Shown: positions 1 through 11,137, counted from the stretch's first letter. The stretch is DNA of 64,000 bases from Klebsiella aerogenes KCTC 2190 (GCF_000215745.1 NC_015663.1:2728001-2792000); one strand, 5' to 3'. Made by a program: numbers and translations. The notes: a model not told the origin generated them from the sequence alone.

Positions 1-298
1 CGTAGTGATGAGGTGGCAGGAATCCTGCTTCCCCGGCTGAGGCCAGCACCTGCTGGCTACGCATCATAACGGCGTCAGCAAAGCCACGCAGCAGCATGAC
101 GATTGCCACGATAACGTACATGATACCGAGACGTTTGTGGTCGACGGACGTCAGCCACTCGTTCCATAGGTAGGACCACTTACCGAAGTAAGTGATCGCT
201 GCCAGTATCGCCAGTCCCCCGACGATGATTGCAGCAACCGTTACCACGATAATAGGTTCGTGGTAGGGCACTGCATCCAGTGTAAGTTTTCCGAACAT
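1..298 (-). CDS. cyoB: Cytochrome bo3 ubiquinol oxidase subunit I, 5' part only
   Basis: This is the N-terminal part (about 99 residues) of the haem-copper oxidase subunit that holds haem b, haem o3 and CuB. The rest lies beyond the left window edge. The protein starts [15 protein letters not shown] and contains the motif [12 protein letters not shown], which is typical of CyoB, followed by the start of a transmembrane segment. The gene reads leftwards and begins 19 bp after the cyoA stop, as expected for the cyoABCDE operon. The inner-membrane enzyme oxidises ubiquinol, reduces oxygen and pumps protons. Identification is by recalled similarity to E. coli CyoB. Confidence 0.95.
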   Translation of the reverse strand, partial: MFGKLTLDAVPYHEPIIVVTVAAIIVGGLAILAAITYFGKWSYLWNEWLTSVDHKRLGIMYVIVAIVMLLRGFADAVMMRSQQVLASAGEAGFLPPHHY

Positions 299-317
299 CG
301 TTTTCTTCCTCGGCCCC

Positions 318-1262
318 TTAGTGAGCGGTTTCCGCGTGGCTCATGTCCATGCCTTCCATCCCTTCGTGCGCAGCGTGCTCGCCTTCAGGTTTAGACATGT
401 TCATGCTCTCGTGAGACATGAATTTGTTAACAACATCTTTGAACAAATCCGGTTTCACGTTAGAGAAGTATTCCACTTTGTTGTTTTCGCTAGGCACAGC
501 CACTTTGTCGAATGCAGCCATGGAGTCCATGGAGTTCGGGGACTGTTTCGCTTTTGCTACCCACTGATCGAAGGTTGCACGATCCGGGGTGGCGATAGCC
601 TTGAACTTCATACCAGAGAAGCCCGGGCCACTATAGCTTGCGGAGATACCGTCATAAGTGCCTGCTTCATCAGCGATGAGGTGCAGCTGAGTCTGCATCC
701 CGGCCATCGCATAAATCTGGCTACCTAAGCGCGGAATAAAGAACGAGTTCATCACGGAGTTGGAAGTGACTTTAAAGTGTACCGGTACGTTCGCCGGGAA
801 GGCGATTTCGTTGACGGTAGCGATACCCTGTTCCGGGTAAATAAAGAACCATTTCCAGTCCATCGATACAACTTCGATGGTGATTGCTTTCTCGTCGTGG
901 ACAAGCGGTTTGCTTGGCTCCAGAGCGTGAGTGGTTTTCCAGGTCAGAACGGCCAGGAACAAGATGATCAGAATAGGAACCGTCCAGACCACAGCTTCAA
1001 CTTTGTTGGAGTGTGACCAGTTCGGGCTATACTTCGCATCTTTATTGCTCGCGCGATACTTCCAGGCAAATCCTACTGCCATTAAGACGGCGGGAATAAC
1101 GACAATCATCATCAGGCCGAATGCCGTCAGAATCAAAGAGCGTTGCTCCAGTCCAATCTGTCCTTTTGGGTCAAGGAGCGCAGAATCACAACCACTGAGT
1201 AATACAGTACCTGCGATTAATGACATCCATCCCAAACTTTTATTGTATTTCCTGAGTCTCAT
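318..1262 (-). CDS. cyoA: Cytochrome bo3 ubiquinol oxidase subunit II
   Basis: Subunit II of the bo3 oxidase, 314 residues (E. coli 315). The N-terminus is a lipoprotein signal with lipobox LLSGC, predicting lipidation at Cys25. Two transmembrane helices follow at about residues 47-67 and 93-112, then a periplasmic cupredoxin-like domain. The CuA ligands are absent, as expected for a quinol rather than cytochrome c oxidase. The C-terminal tail is rich in Met and His, as in E. coli CyoA. It is the first gene of the leftward cyo operon. The 480-bp space upstream carries the operon promoter and likely oxygen-control sites. Confidence 0.97.
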   Translation of the reverse strand: MRLRKYNKSLGWMSLIAGTVLLSGCDSALLDPKGQIGLEQRSLILTAFGLMMIVVIPAVLMAVGFAWKYRASNKDAKYSPNWSHSNKVEAVVWTVPILIILFLAVLTWKTTHALEPSKPLVHDEKAITIEVVSMDWKWFFIYPEQGIATVNEIAFPANVPVHFKVTSNSVMNSFFIPRLGSQIYAMAGMQTQLHLIADEAGTYDGISASYSGPGFSGMKFKAIATPDRATFDQWVAKAKQSPNSMDSMAAFDKVAVPSENNKVEYFSNVKPDLFKDVVNKFMSHESMNMSKPEGEHAAHEGMEGMDMSHAETAH

Positions 1263-1332
1263 TTAACGACCTCAATTCCACGGGATCTGGTGGCGTTTAA
1301 AGTGTACGGGCATTTTACGGTAAGGTTGCATT

Positions 1333-1360
1333 ACTGTAAACACGATTGGATCTGTGTCAG
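1333..1360 (-). promoter_or_regulatory. Candidate promoter of the cyo operon
   Basis: Read leftwards there is CTGACA (1360-1355), a 16-bp spacer and TACAGT (1338-1333), about 70 bp before the cyoA start. It fits a weak sigma-70 promoter in the right place, but other choices are possible. Apart from this and the two sites listed next, the 1263-1742 intergenic stretch is AT-rich with no convincing gene. Confidence 0.45.
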
Positions 1361-1389
1361 TTCTGTGTTAGCGGGTTCTGCTTGGATTG

Positions 1390-1411
1390 TCACATATGTT
1401 ACGGAATGTGA
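1390..1411. promoter_or_regulatory. Palindrome upstream of the cyo promoter
   Basis: TCACAT and ATGTGA form a perfect inverted repeat separated by 10 bp, centred roughly 75 bp upstream of the expected cyo transcript start. The half sites resemble CRP half sites but in the opposite orientation. A regulator cannot be named from sequence alone. Confidence 0.4.
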
Positions 1412-1516
1412 CGTAATTGCTTGCAAAGCCTGATTTACGCTGGATCTATAACGAAAGGGATAAGAAAGGGAATGCTTATGGGTGTACGGGTATAAACATG
1501 GTTAAAATAACACAAA

Positions 1517-1524
1517 TAATTAAC
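1517..1524 (-). promoter_or_regulatory. Candidate ArcA box upstream of cyoA
   Basis: On the minus strand the sequence GTTAATTA matches the core of the ArcA-P binding consensus and sits in a run of alternating A/T. The E. coli cyo operon is strongly repressed by ArcA under low oxygen, so the site is plausible. An 8-bp match in AT-rich DNA is weak evidence on its own. Confidence 0.4.
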
Positions 1525-1742
1525 AATTAATTATCAAATAAAAGACATAAAGAAAACGTTAAAATAAAGTAACGCTGCTGAATCGGTTAAATTAATTAAA
1601 GAAACGCGTAAAAATTGTCAATAATTTCCAGAAATCTAAAACGCACAAAACAACAAATCAGCTCCCAAGGAAAATAAAATCGCTAATAAGCCGTTATAAT
1701 TACCTCGGGTAATTAAAACGGCTATTAACGGTTTGGCGAAAA

Positions 1743-3218
1743 TTAAATCAGCTGCGTTTTGCGTAGCGCCATATAGTCCAGAATCGCGCCGAGCAAAATA
1801 CCACCGATAGCGGTCAGCGCGGCGACTTCCAGCAGGCCAGGCAGGAAGGAGAAAGAGGTGTAATCCAGCGCGTTCATCGCCAACAGCAGCAGCCATATCG
1901 CCAGCATCAAGCAACCTACCGCCAGGATAAGCAGCGCCAGGGCGTAAGTCTGAGGGTATTGCGTGCGCGGCAAGAAGCTTTCCGTGCGTTGGGTATATTC
2001 CAGCGTACGGCGACACAGAAGCAGGAGCAAAATCCCCGGCACGGCGGCAACGACGGAGAAAAGATAAAACGTCGGCCAGCCGTTCGCTTCGACAAACCAG
2101 CCGGCAATCGGCCCAACGTAAACGCGACCCACCGCCGACAGCGCCGACAGTAGCGCAAACTGAGTGGCGGAAAACGACTTGTTACACAGCGTCATTAACA
2201 GCGCAACAAACGCCGCGGTGCCCATCCCGCCGCACAGGTTCTCAAAAAATACCGCCGCCGCCATCGAATAAAGGTGTTTATCGGTGACCGAGAGGATCCA
2301 GTATCCGGCGTTGGAGGCCCCCTGCAGCAAGCCAAAGATCAGCAGGGCGCGGAACAGCGTCAGGCGCTGCATCAGCACGCCGCCGTAGAGTGCGCCGACA
2401 ATGGTGGCGAACAGGCCCAACGTTTTATTCACCATTCCGACTTCGCCGGCATCAAAACCGACGCCGCGAATAAGGAAAGTGGTGGTCAGGCTCATGGCGA
2501 AGGCATCGCCGAGCTTATAAAGGACAATTAACAGCAGAATAAGCCAGGCGTTGTTGCGACCGAAGAAATCGCGCAACGGCGCGGCGACGGCCTGCTCAAG
2601 CGATTTAGGCACCGGAATGACGTCGCTGGGCTCCGGCGCCAGCAGCGTGGCGATAATACAAGGAATAAGCAGCGCGGCCATCAGCCAGTACATACCTTGC
2701 CAGCCCAGCCAACGGTCGGCCAACCAGAGCGCTAACCCTCCGGAAACCAGCATTCCCAAACGATAACCGAGCACGCTTATCGCCGCACCGGCGCCGCGCT
2801 CTTCCGCCGGGAGGACGTCGGTTTTCCAGGCGTCAAAGACGATATCCTGCGATGCGGAGCAAAAAGCAATAACCACAGCCAACGCCGCCATCCAGCGCAA
2901 CTGCGTTGCGGGTTCAAGAAAGCCCATCGCGGCGATGGCGATAAGCAGCGCAAGCTGAGTCGTCAGCAGCCAGCCGCGGCGGCGGCCTAAAAACGGCGGC
3001 GTGTAGCGGTCCATTAATGGCGACCACAAAAACTTAAATACGTAGGCCTGACCGACGAGAGAAAAGAAGCCGATAGTTTTTAAATCGATATTTTCAACGG
3101 TCATCCACGCTTGCAGCGTGCCGGAGGTCAGCGCGAGAGGTAAACCAGAAGCAAAGCCAAGGATCAGCAAAATAGCTGATTTGGGCTGCTGAAAAATACG
3201 CAAGTAGTGATTGGACAT
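1743..3218 (-). CDS. ampG: Muropeptide (GlcNAc-anhydroMurNAc peptide) MFS permease
   Basis: AmpG imports anhydro-muropeptides from the periplasm for cell-wall recycling. In species with an inducible AmpC, it supplies the inducing signal. The product is 491 residues, the same as E. coli AmpG, and is highly hydrophobic with 12 or more membrane segments. The N-terminal MSNHYLRIFQQPKSAILLILGF and the loop SPLMDRYTPPFLGRRRGW are characteristic. The start is ATG at 3218. It lies 44 bp downstream of yajG on the same strand, as in the E. coli yajG-ampG arrangement, but a strong hairpin separates the two. Confidence 0.96.
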   Translation of the reverse strand: MSNHYLRIFQQPKSAILLILGFASGLPLALTSGTLQAWMTVENIDLKTIGFFSLVGQAYVFKFLWSPLMDRYTPPFLGRRRGWLLTTQLALLIAIAAMGFLEPATQLRWMAALAVVIAFCSASQDIVFDAWKTDVLPAEERGAGAAISVLGYRLGMLVSGGLALWLADRWLGWQGMYWLMAALLIPCIIATLLAPEPSDVIPVPKSLEQAVAAPLRDFFGRNNAWLILLLIVLYKLGDAFAMSLTTTFLIRGVGFDAGEVGMVNKTLGLFATIVGALYGGVLMQRLTLFRALLIFGLLQGASNAGYWILSVTDKHLYSMAAAVFFENLCGGMGTAAFVALLMTLCNKSFSATQFALLSALSAVGRVYVGPIAGWFVEANGWPTFYLFSVVAAVPGILLLLLCRRTLEYTQRTESFLPRTQYPQTYALALLILAVGCLMLAIWLLLLAMNALDYTSFSFLPGLLEVAALTAIGGILLGAILDYMALRKTQLI

Positions 3219-3227
3219 GGCATATAG

Positions 3228-3256
3228 AGCAGACCCGGTATGATACCGGGTCTGCT
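3228..3256. terminator. Perfect 13-bp hairpin between yajG and ampG
   Basis: AGCAGACCCGGTA (3228-3240) and its exact reverse complement (3244-3256) are separated by a 3-base TGA loop. The T-rich flank (TATTTTATT) lies on the right, so as an intrinsic terminator it would face the plus strand, where there is no gene to terminate. On the coding minus strand it sits between the yajG stop and the ampG start. There it may attenuate, stabilise or process the yajG-ampG mRNA. Confidence 0.6.
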
Positions 3257-3262
3257 ATTTTA

Positions 3263-3841
3263 TTAACGAGCGTTTTGTTTGATGAAGTCGTGAATGCTGG
3301 TGTCCTGCGCCATGTCGGCGATGGTATCGGTCAGCACGCTATTAACCGCGTTCGCAATGTTCTCGTTGGAAGCCTGGAAAGCGCCCTCAACGGAGTAGCT
3401 GGCGCGATAGTTTTTGGTCATCTTGGTGCCGTTAGCGGCGGTCGCGATGATGGCGATATCCGCTTTAGTGGCGATGTTGTAACGCACGTTGCCCTGCGAG
3501 ACGTCAGCATACAGTTTGTTAACAATGATCTGCAGGTCGACGGCGCCGTTCGGGCCAATCATGTAGCCGCGCGACGTCATTTGCTTCTCAAGCACTTCCT
3601 GCAACAGGAAGCGCAGATCGCGAGAGGCGGTCAGCGTAACCAGCTGGTTGTTACGGGTGACCTTCGCCAGCGCCTGATCGGTACGCTGGTCTGCGCCGTT
3701 GATGCTGACGGTAACGCCCATCAGGCTCGGATCCTGCTGCGGCAGGGTGATTTTCGGCGATACTTCAATGGTCGTCGGCGGGGTGGCGCATCCTGCGAGT
3801 ACAAACATCGCGACCAACGGGAATAGAATTTTCTTCAGCAT
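3263..3841 (-). CDS. yajG: YajG-family lipoprotein
   Basis: A 192-residue predicted lipoprotein of unknown function, the same length as E. coli YajG. The signal MLKKILFPLVAMFVLAGC ends in lipobox LAGC (lipidated Cys18). The mature part has the YajG signature PQQDPSLMGVTVSINGADQR. A reading frame continues 13 codons further upstream, but the ATG at 3841 puts the signal peptide at the N-terminus and matches the family length. It is co-directional with and immediately upstream of ampG, which suggests an envelope role, though this is only inferred. Confidence 0.92.
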   Translation of the reverse strand: MLKKILFPLVAMFVLAGCATPPTTIEVSPKITLPQQDPSLMGVTVSINGADQRTDQALAKVTRNNQLVTLTASRDLRFLLQEVLEKQMTSRGYMIGPNGAVDLQIIVNKLYADVSQGNVRYNIATKADIAIIATAANGTKMTKNYRASYSVEGAFQASNENIANAVNSVLTDTIADMAQDTSIHDFIKQNAR

Positions 3842-3893
3842 GTTCAGGGTCTCAACGCACGGTGTTGTTATACCCGTCATAATTCAGGTTTCA

Positions 3894-3923
3894 GACGCCG
3901 CGGGGAATCGCGGGCGCTTTTTT
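3894..3923 (+). terminator. Orphan T-tailed hairpin in the yajG-bolA gap
   Basis: CGCCGCG (3896-3902) can pair with CGCGGGCG (3909-3916) with one bulged G, followed by six T's (3918-3923). This is a plus-strand terminator shape. No plus-strand gene lies to its left, so it may block antisense or upstream transcription into bolA. The rest of the 3842-4222 gap holds the divergent yajG and bolA promoter regions and no gene I can support. Confidence 0.35.
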
Positions 3924-4145
3924 CTGCAACTCGAAGTAGTTAGGGTGTTTAAGGAAAATTCCCGCCATCATAACATCGCCAACGGTGAGGGGAAGTGGCT
4001 ACGAGTGGAAAATCATCGTGTTGTGCGTTTTATGACCTCGTCCCATTTCCGGTGGCGATTTAGCAGGGAGATTTAGCGTTCATCATCAGTAAACCTGATA
4101 CTTTTGCGTGAAAATATCAGAGGAATGCTAATTTTTTGTTGTTTT

Positions 4146-4176
4146 CTGCCAATGGAAGCGGTAAAAGCGGCTAACA
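4146..4176 (+). promoter_or_regulatory. Candidate gearbox (RpoS-type) promoter of bolA
   Basis: CTGCCA (4146-4151) and CGGCTAACA (4168-4176) are 16 bp apart and about 50 bp before the bolA start. They resemble the gearbox elements CTGCAA and CGGCAAGT described for E. coli bolA1p, which is induced in stationary phase. The match is imperfect. Confidence 0.5.
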
Positions 4177-4222
4177 TTTAAAGGGAAAGGCGGCATCTCA
4201 GCGTTGTCGGAGGAGAAAATTC

Positions 4223-4540
4223 ATGATGATACGTGAGCAGATCGAAGCAAAACTTAGAGCAGCGTTCGACCCGATGTATCTGGAAGTCGTGGATGAAAGC
4301 TATCGGCACAACGTCCCTGCGGGCTCTGAAAGTCATTTTAAAGTGGTGTTGGTGAGCGACCGCTTCACCGGCGAACGTTTCCTTAATCGTCATCGTATGA
4401 TTTACGGTACGTTGACCGAGGAGCTGTCAAGCACCGTGCACGCGCTGGCGCTGCATACTTACACGATTAAAGAGTGGGAAGGGCTACAGGATACCGTCTT
4501 TGCCTCTCCGCCATGCCGCGGAGCGGGTAGCATCGCGTAA
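4223..4540 (+). CDS. bolA: Stress/morphology regulator BolA
   Basis: BolA is a small class II KH-like protein that acts as a transcriptional regulator and partners monothiol glutaredoxins. It affects cell shape, biofilm and stationary-phase physiology. The product is 105 residues, exactly the E. coli length. It carries the conserved [20 protein letters not shown] segment and the [14 protein letters not shown]-terminal helix with the conserved His. The start ATG at 4223 follows GGAGGAGAAA. It stands alone, with a gearbox-like promoter upstream and a strong terminator downstream. Confidence 0.97.
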   Translation: MMIREQIEAKLRAAFDPMYLEVVDESYRHNVPAGSESHFKVVLVSDRFTGERFLNRHRMIYGTLTEELSSTVHALALHTYTIKEWEGLQDTVFASPPCRGAGSIA

Positions 4541-4595
4541 AAATCACATTTGCAACCGCTGGCGCTTTTCCAGTATGTTGCGTGAAGATTTAGCA

Positions 4596-4620
4596 AAAAC
4601 GGCCTGCGGGCCGTTTTCTT
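4596..4620 (+). terminator. Intrinsic terminator of bolA
   Basis: AAAACGGCC pairs perfectly with GGCCGTTTT around a TGCG loop, followed by CTT. It lies 56 bp after the bolA stop. Confidence 0.85.
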
Positions 4621-4710
4621 TTGCCTGGAAAATGCGCAAAGTTCGCGCTTTTGCAGACAAATTTGAGCGGGAAATGTGAAAAACGCCGCAGCAGTGGGTG
4701 ACAACCGTTC

Positions 4711-4739
4711 TCGACTCACAAAAGTGATGCCGCTATAAT
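4711..4739 (+). promoter_or_regulatory. Sigma-70 promoter of tig
   Basis: TCGACT, a 17-bp spacer and a perfect TATAAT (4734-4739) lie about 150 bp before the tig start, giving a long leader. The rest of the 4541-4885 gap shows only the bolA terminator. Confidence 0.75.
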
Positions 4740-4876
4740 GCCGCGTCTTATATATGAATGTCTTCGGGATGATTCTGACGACAGGGAATGTGTTTCTGAT
4801 TTGAAGAGGGCATCCCGGTTCTGCGAAGCCACCTACACGCGCTTCCAGAGTTGACCGAGCACTGTGATTTTTTTGA

Positions 4877-6184
<1,308 letters not shown>

Positions 6185-6216
6185 TTTAGCCCGGCTGTTT
6201 AAAGTTCGCGCAAAAG

Positions 6217-6248
6217 CCCGTTGCCGAAAGGCGGCGGGTTTTTTTTAT
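6217..6248 (+). terminator. Intrinsic terminator of tig
   Basis: CCCGTTGCC and GGCGGCGGG form a 9-bp stem (two G-T pairs) around a GAAA tetraloop, followed by eight T's. Confidence 0.9.
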
Positions 6249-6319
6249 TGCAATGATAGGCTTAGGATGAGTGCTAAAACACATTTTCAGTGATAGCGTT
6301 ACTCCAAAAGGTTGTTATG

Positions 6320-6346
6320 CTTGAATTATGGCTGCGCCATCCCCAT
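6320..6346 (+). promoter_or_regulatory. Sigma-32 heat-shock promoter of clpP
   Basis: CTTGAA (6320-6325), a 15-bp spacer and CCCCAT (6341-6346, followed by AA) match the RpoH consensus closely. The site is about 150 bp before the clpP start. The E. coli clpPX operon is known to be heat-inducible through sigma-32. Confidence 0.85.
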
Positions 6347-6496
6347 AACCGGGTGACGTATCTGCATCCGCAGCGTCAGGAATAATGACCAGGTCAACGT
6401 ATCAGTGCCCTGCGGATAGAAACTCTGGCTGATAATCCGTCCATAAGGTTACAATCAGTGCAGCAGGTTTTTTCAAAATTAATCCAGGAGACGGAA

Positions 6497-7120
6497 ATGT
6501 CATACAGTGGCGAACGAGATAACTTTGCACCCCATATGGCCCTGGTGCCGATGGTCATTGAACAGACCTCACGCGGTGAACGTTCTTTTGATATCTATTC
6601 CCGTCTGCTCAAGGAACGCGTTATTTTCCTGACCGGCCAGGTGGAAGACCACATGGCTAATCTGATCGTGGCGCAGATGCTGTTTCTGGAAGCGGAAAAT
6701 CCAGAAAAAGATATTTACCTGTACATTAACTCTCCGGGCGGCGTGATCACCGCCGGGATGTCAATTTACGACACCATGCAGTTCATCAAGCCGGATGTCA
6801 GCACTATCTGTATGGGGCAGGCGGCTTCAATGGGCGCCTTCCTGCTGACCGCCGGGGCGAAAGGCAAGCGTTTCTGTCTGCCGAACTCCCGCGTGATGAT
6901 TCACCAGCCGCTGGGCGGCTATCAGGGTCAGGCGACGGATATTGAAATCCACGCCCGTGAAATTCTGAAAGTGAAAGGGCGTATGAATGAACTGATGGCG
7001 CATCATACGGGTCAATCCCTTGAGCAGATCGAGCGCGATACCGAGCGTGACCGCTTCCTGTCGGCGTCGGAAGCGGTGGAATACGGCCTGGTCGATTCCA
7101 TCTTGACCCATCGTAATTGA
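6497..7120 (+). CDS. clpP: ClpP, ATP-dependent Clp protease proteolytic subunit
   Basis: ClpP forms the double-heptamer serine protease core that works with ClpX and ClpA. The product is 207 residues, identical in length to E. coli. The catalytic triad is visible as Ser111 (GQAASMGAF), His136 (MIHQPLGG) and Asp185 (ERDTERD). The first 14 residues (ending PHM before ALVPMV) are the autocatalytically removed propeptide. An in-frame start 13 codons upstream was rejected because the ATG at 6497 has a good ribosome site (CCAGGAGACGG) and gives the family length. It is followed by clpX after 134 bp. Confidence 0.98.
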   Translation: MSYSGERDNFAPHMALVPMVIEQTSRGERSFDIYSRLLKERVIFLTGQVEDHMANLIVAQMLFLEAENPEKDIYLYINSPGGVITAGMSIYDTMQFIKPDVSTICMGQAASMGAFLLTAGAKGKRFCLPNSRVMIHQPLGGYQGQATDIEIHAREILKVKGRMNELMAHHTGQSLEQIERDTERDRFLSASEAVEYGLVDSILTHRN

Positions 7121-7254
7121 TGCCCGTGGCGTAAGGGTGCCGCTATACTTGTTTTAACAACTGGGCGGCACAACGCGTGATCGCGACTTGCGCCTGAGAA
7201 TGGCATTTGCGTCGTCATCTGCGGCACAAAGAACTTAAGAAGAGGTTTGGACTC

Positions 7255-8529
7255 ATGACAGATAAACGCAAAGATGGTTCGGGCAAACTGTTGTACTGCT
7301 CTTTTTGCGGCAAAAGCCAGCATGAAGTGCGTAAGCTGATCGCCGGGCCATCCGTGTATATCTGCGACGAATGCGTTGATTTATGTAACGACATCATTCG
7401 CGAAGAGATTAAAGAAGTCGCTCCGCACCGCGAGCGCAGCGCGCTGCCGACGCCGCACGAAATTCGCCACCATCTGGACGATTATGTTATCGGTCAGGAA
7501 CAGGCGAAAAAAGTGCTGGCAGTGGCGGTATACAATCACTACAAACGTCTGCGCAACGGCGACACCAGCAATGGCGTGGAACTGGGTAAAAGCAACATTC
7601 TGCTGATCGGGCCGACCGGTTCCGGTAAAACGCTGTTGGCTGAAACGCTGGCGCGTCTGTTGGATGTTCCGTTTACCATGGCCGATGCCACCACCCTGAC
7701 CGAAGCGGGTTACGTGGGCGAAGACGTGGAAAACATCATCCAGAAGCTGCTGCAGAAATGCGATTACGATGTGCAGAAAGCGCAGCGCGGCATCGTGTAC
7801 ATCGATGAGATCGACAAAATTTCCCGTAAATCAGATAACCCGTCGATTACCCGCGACGTGTCCGGCGAAGGCGTTCAGCAGGCGCTGTTGAAGCTTATCG
7901 AAGGTACCGTAGCCGCTGTTCCGCCACAGGGCGGGCGTAAACATCCGCAACAGGAGTTCTTGCAGGTTGATACCTCCAAGATTCTGTTTATCTGCGGCGG
8001 CGCGTTCGCAGGCCTGGACAAAGTGATTTCCCACCGTGTTGAAACCGGCTCCGGCATTGGTTTTGGCGCGACGGTTAAAGCGAAATCCGACAAAGCCAGC
8101 GAAGGCGAACTGCTGGCGCAGGTCGAGCCGGAAGATCTGATCAAGTTTGGTCTGATCCCGGAATTTATCGGCCGTCTGCCGGTTGTCGCGACGCTGAATG
8201 AACTGAGTGAAGAAGCGCTGATTCAGATCCTGAAAGAGCCGAAAAACGCCCTGACTAAGCAGTATCAGGCGCTGTTTGGCCTCGAAGGCGCTGAGCTGGA
8301 ATTCCGTGATGAAGCGCTGGATGCGATCGCCAAGAAAGCGATGGCGCGTAAAACCGGCGCCCGTGGTCTGCGCTCGATCGTTGAAGCCGCGCTGCTCGAC
8401 ACCATGTACGATCTGCCGTCCATGGAAGATGTCGAAAAAGTGGTGATTGACGAGTCGGTGATCGAAGGTCAGAGCAAGCCGCTGCTGATCTACGGCAAGC
8501 CGGAAGCGCAGCAGGCATCTGGCGAATAA
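7255..8529 (+). CDS. clpX: ClpX, AAA+ unfoldase of ClpXP
   Basis: ClpX recognises tagged substrates such as ssrA-tagged proteins and SspB cargo, unfolds them with ATP and feeds them to ClpP. The product is 424 residues, as in E. coli. The N-terminal zinc-binding domain has Cys15, Cys18, Cys37 and Cys40. Then come Walker A GPTGSGKT near residue 120, Walker [10 protein letters not shown], and the IGFGA tripeptide loop that docks ClpP. The start is ATG 7255 ([11 protein letters not shown]); an upstream in-frame extension is not supported. It is co-transcribed with clpP by context and ended by a strong terminator. Confidence 0.98.
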   Translation: MTDKRKDGSGKLLYCSFCGKSQHEVRKLIAGPSVYICDECVDLCNDIIREEIKEVAPHRERSALPTPHEIRHHLDDYVIGQEQAKKVLAVAVYNHYKRLRNGDTSNGVELGKSNILLIGPTGSGKTLLAETLARLLDVPFTMADATTLTEAGYVGEDVENIIQKLLQKCDYDVQKAQRGIVYIDEIDKISRKSDNPSITRDVSGEGVQQALLKLIEGTVAAVPPQGGRKHPQQEFLQVDTSKILFICGGAFAGLDKVISHRVETGSGIGFGATVKAKSDKASEGELLAQVEPEDLIKFGLIPEFIGRLPVVATLNELSEEALIQILKEPKNALTKQYQALFGLEGAELEFRDEALDAIAKKAMARKTGARGLRSIVEAALLDTMYDLPSMEDVEKVVIDESVIEGQSKPLLIYGKPEAQQASGE

Positions 8530-8557
8530 TTCGCCAATCGACACAAGCAGTTAAGCA

Positions 8558-8590
8558 AAAAGGGGGGATTTTATCCCCCCTTTTATTTTT
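8558..8590 (+). terminator. Intrinsic terminator of clpPX
   Basis: AAAAGGGGGGAT pairs perfectly with ATCCCCCCTTTT around a TTT loop, followed by ATTTTT. Confidence 0.92.
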
Positions 8591-8604
8591 CCTGTGTTCC
8601 CGCC

Positions 8605-8630
8605 GTTGAATGTATGGAATACATCCCCAT
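8605..8630 (+). promoter_or_regulatory. Sigma-32 heat-shock promoter of lon
   Basis: GTTGAA (8605-8610), a 14-bp spacer and CCCCAT (8625-8630) match the RpoH consensus, about 80 bp before the lon start. It closely resembles the described E. coli lon heat-shock promoter. Confidence 0.85.
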
Positions 8631-8712
8631 ATACTGGATTACATATTAACGGCGACGCGTTAATGAAGGTGTCGTCGGCTACCTGGCGGACTTTAAACTA
8701 AGAGAGAGCTCT

Positions 8713-11067
8713 ATGAATCCTGAGCGTTCTGAACGCATTGAAATCCCCGTATTGCCGTTGCGCGATGTGGTGGTTTATCCGCACATGGTCATACCCCTGT
8801 TTGTAGGGCGGGAAAAATCTATCCGTTGTCTGGAAGCGGCCATGGACCATGATAAAAAAATCATGCTGGTCGCGCAGAAAGAAGCGTCGACGGATGAGCC
8901 GGGTGTAAACGATCTTTTCACCGTCGGGACCGTGGCGTCAATTTTGCAAATGCTGAAGCTGCCGGACGGCACTGTGAAAGTGCTGGTGGAAGGCTTACAG
9001 CGTGCGCGTATTACTGCGCTGTCTGATAACGGCGAGCACTTCTCCGCCAAAGCAGAGTACCTTGCTTCTCCGGTCATTGAAGAGCGGGAGCAGGAAGTGC
9101 TGGTGCGTACGGCTATCAGCCAGTTTGAAGGCTACATCAAGCTGAACAAAAAAATCCCACCGGAAGTGCTGACGTCGCTGAATAGCATCGACGATCCCGC
9201 GCGTCTGGCGGATACCATCGCTGCGCATATGCCGCTTAAGCTGGCGGACAAACAGTCCGTGCTGGAGATGTCCGACGTGAACGAGCGTCTGGAATATCTG
9301 ATGGCGATGATGGAATCTGAAATCGATCTGCTGCAGGTTGAGAAACGCATTCGCAACCGCGTGAAAAAGCAGATGGAAAAATCTCAGCGTGAGTACTATC
9401 TGAATGAGCAAATGAAAGCCATCCAGAAAGAGCTCGGCGAGATGGATGACGCCCCGGACGAAAACGAAGCGCTGAAGCGTAAGATCGACGCGGCGAAGAT
9501 GCCGAAAGAGGCGAAAGAAAAAACCGAAGCGGAACTGCAAAAGCTGAAGATGATGTCCCCGATGTCGGCGGAAGCCACCGTCGTGCGCGGCTACATCGAC
9601 TGGATGGTGCAGGTGCCGTGGAATGCCCGCAGCAAGGTCAAAAAAGATCTGCGTCAGGCGCAAGAGATCCTCGATACCGATCATTATGGTCTGGAGCGAG
9701 TCAAGGACCGCATCCTTGAGTATCTTGCGGTGCAGAGTCGCGTTAACAAGCTGAAAGGGCCGATCCTGTGCCTGGTAGGGCCGCCGGGGGTGGGTAAAAC
9801 CTCGCTGGGTCAATCTATTGCCAAAGCCACCGGGCGTAAGTACGTGCGCATGGCGTTGGGCGGCGTGCGTGATGAAGCGGAAATCCGTGGTCACCGCCGT
9901 ACCTATATTGGCTCGATGCCGGGGAAACTGATCCAGAAAATGGCGAAAGTGGGGGTGAAAAACCCGCTGTTCCTGCTGGATGAGATCGACAAAATGTCCT
10001 CCGACATGCGCGGCGACCCGGCTTCAGCATTGCTGGAGGTATTGGATCCGGAACAGAACGTGGCCTTTAACGACCACTATCTGGAAGTGGACTACGATCT
10101 CAGCGACGTGATGTTCGTGGCGACCTCCAACTCCATGAATATTCCGGCTCCGCTTCTGGACCGTATGGAAGTGATTCGTCTCTCCGGTTATACCGAAGAT
10201 GAAAAACTGAACATTGCTAAGCGCCACCTGCTGCCGAAGCAGATCGAACGCAACGCGCTGAAAAAGGGCGAGCTGACGGTCGACGATAGCGCCATTATCG
10301 GCATTATTCGTTACTACACCCGTGAAGCAGGCGTACGTAGCCTGGAGCGTGAAATCTCCAAGCTGTGCCGTAAAGCCGTTAAACAGCTGCTTCTGGATAA
10401 GTCGCTGAAACACATCGAGATTAACGGTGAAAACCTGCACGATTATCTTGGCGTGCAGCGCTTTGACTACGGCCGCGCGGATAGCGAAAACCGCGTAGGT
10501 CAGGTGACCGGTCTGGCGTGGACGGAAGTGGGCGGCGATCTGCTGACCATCGAAACCGCCTGCGTTCCGGGCAAAGGCAAGTTAACCTACACCGGTTCAC
10601 TTGGCGAAGTCATGCAGGAGTCGATTCAGGCAGCGCTGACCGTGGTACGCGCGCGTGCTGAGAAGCTTGGTATCAATCCGGACTTCTACGAAAAACGCGA
10701 TATTCACGTGCACGTACCGGAAGGGGCAACGCCAAAAGATGGTCCGAGCGCCGGTACGGCGATGTGCACCGCGTTGGTTTCCTGCCTGACCGGTAACCCG
10801 GTACGCGCCGATGTGGCGATGACAGGGGAAATCACCCTGCGCGGCCAGGTGCTGCCAATCGGCGGTCTGAAGGAAAAACTGCTGGCGGCGCATCGTGGGG
10901 GGATTAAGACTGTTCTGATTCCTTACGAAAACAAGCGTGACCTTGAAGAAATTCCGGAAAACGTTATCGCCGATTTGGATATTCATCCGGTACAGCGAAT
11001 CGAGGAAGTTCTGACACTTGCCCTGCAAAATGAACCGTTTGGCATGCAGGTTGTAAGCGCAAAATAG
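8713..11067 (+). CDS. lon: Lon, ATP-dependent serine protease (La)
   Basis: Lon is a homohexameric AAA+ protease in the cytoplasm. It degrades misfolded proteins and regulators such as SulA, RcsA and antitoxins. The product is 784 residues, exactly the E. coli length. The N-terminal substrate domain is followed by the AAA+ module with Walker A GPPGVGKT and Walker [10 protein letters not shown]. The C-terminal protease domain has [11 protein letters not shown], holding the catalytic Ser (about 679), with the Lys partner about 43 residues on ([10 protein letters not shown]). The start ATG 8713 follows AGAGAGAGCT. It is flanked by a sigma-32 promoter and its own terminator. Confidence 0.98.
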   Translation: MNPERSERIEIPVLPLRDVVVYPHMVIPLFVGREKSIRCLEAAMDHDKKIMLVAQKEASTDEPGVNDLFTVGTVASILQMLKLPDGTVKVLVEGLQRARITALSDNGEHFSAKAEYLASPVIEEREQEVLVRTAISQFEGYIKLNKKIPPEVLTSLNSIDDPARLADTIAAHMPLKLADKQSVLEMSDVNERLEYLMAMMESEIDLLQVEKRIRNRVKKQMEKSQREYYLNEQMKAIQKELGEMDDAPDENEALKRKIDAAKMPKEAKEKTEAELQKLKMMSPMSAEATVVRGYIDWMVQVPWNARSKVKKDLRQAQEILDTDHYGLERVKDRILEYLAVQSRVNKLKGPILCLVGPPGVGKTSLGQSIAKATGRKYVRMALGGVRDEAEIRGHRRTYIGSMPGKLIQKMAKVGVKNPLFLLDEIDKMSSDMRGDPASALLEVLDPEQNVAFNDHYLEVDYDLSDVMFVATSNSMNIPAPLLDRMEVIRLSGYTEDEKLNIAKRHLLPKQIERNALKKGELTVDDSAIIGIIRYYTREAGVRSLEREISKLCRKAVKQLLLDKSLKHIEINGENLHDYLGVQRFDYGRADSENRVGQVTGLAWTEVGGDLLTIETACVPGKGKLTYTGSLGEVMQESIQAALTVVRARAEKLGINPDFYEKRDIHVHVPEGATPKDGPSAGTAMCTALVSCLTGNPVRADVAMTGEITLRGQVLPIGGLKEKLLAAHRGGIKTVLIPYENKRDLEEIPENVIADLDIHPVQRIEEVLTLALQNEPFGMQVVSAK

Positions 11068-11098
11068 TGATATCGCGCAAATAGCGTTAAGAAAAGTG

Positions 11099-11137
11099 GG
11101 GCTGGTAAGTAAATTCGTACTTGCCAGCCTTTTTTTG
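11099..11137 (+). terminator. Intrinsic terminator of lon
   Basis: GCTGGTAAGTA (11101-11111) pairs with TACTTGCCAGC (11118-11128) around a 6-base loop, followed by a run of seven T's. Confidence 0.9.

Noticed and set aside
1636..2016. 126-residue minus-strand frame overlapping the 3' end of ampG
   Set aside because: Overlaps ampG in another frame and has no matching family or ribosome site.
8995..9894. 299-residue open frame antisense to lon
   Set aside because: Shadow of lon codon bias; no ribosome site and no recognisable domain.
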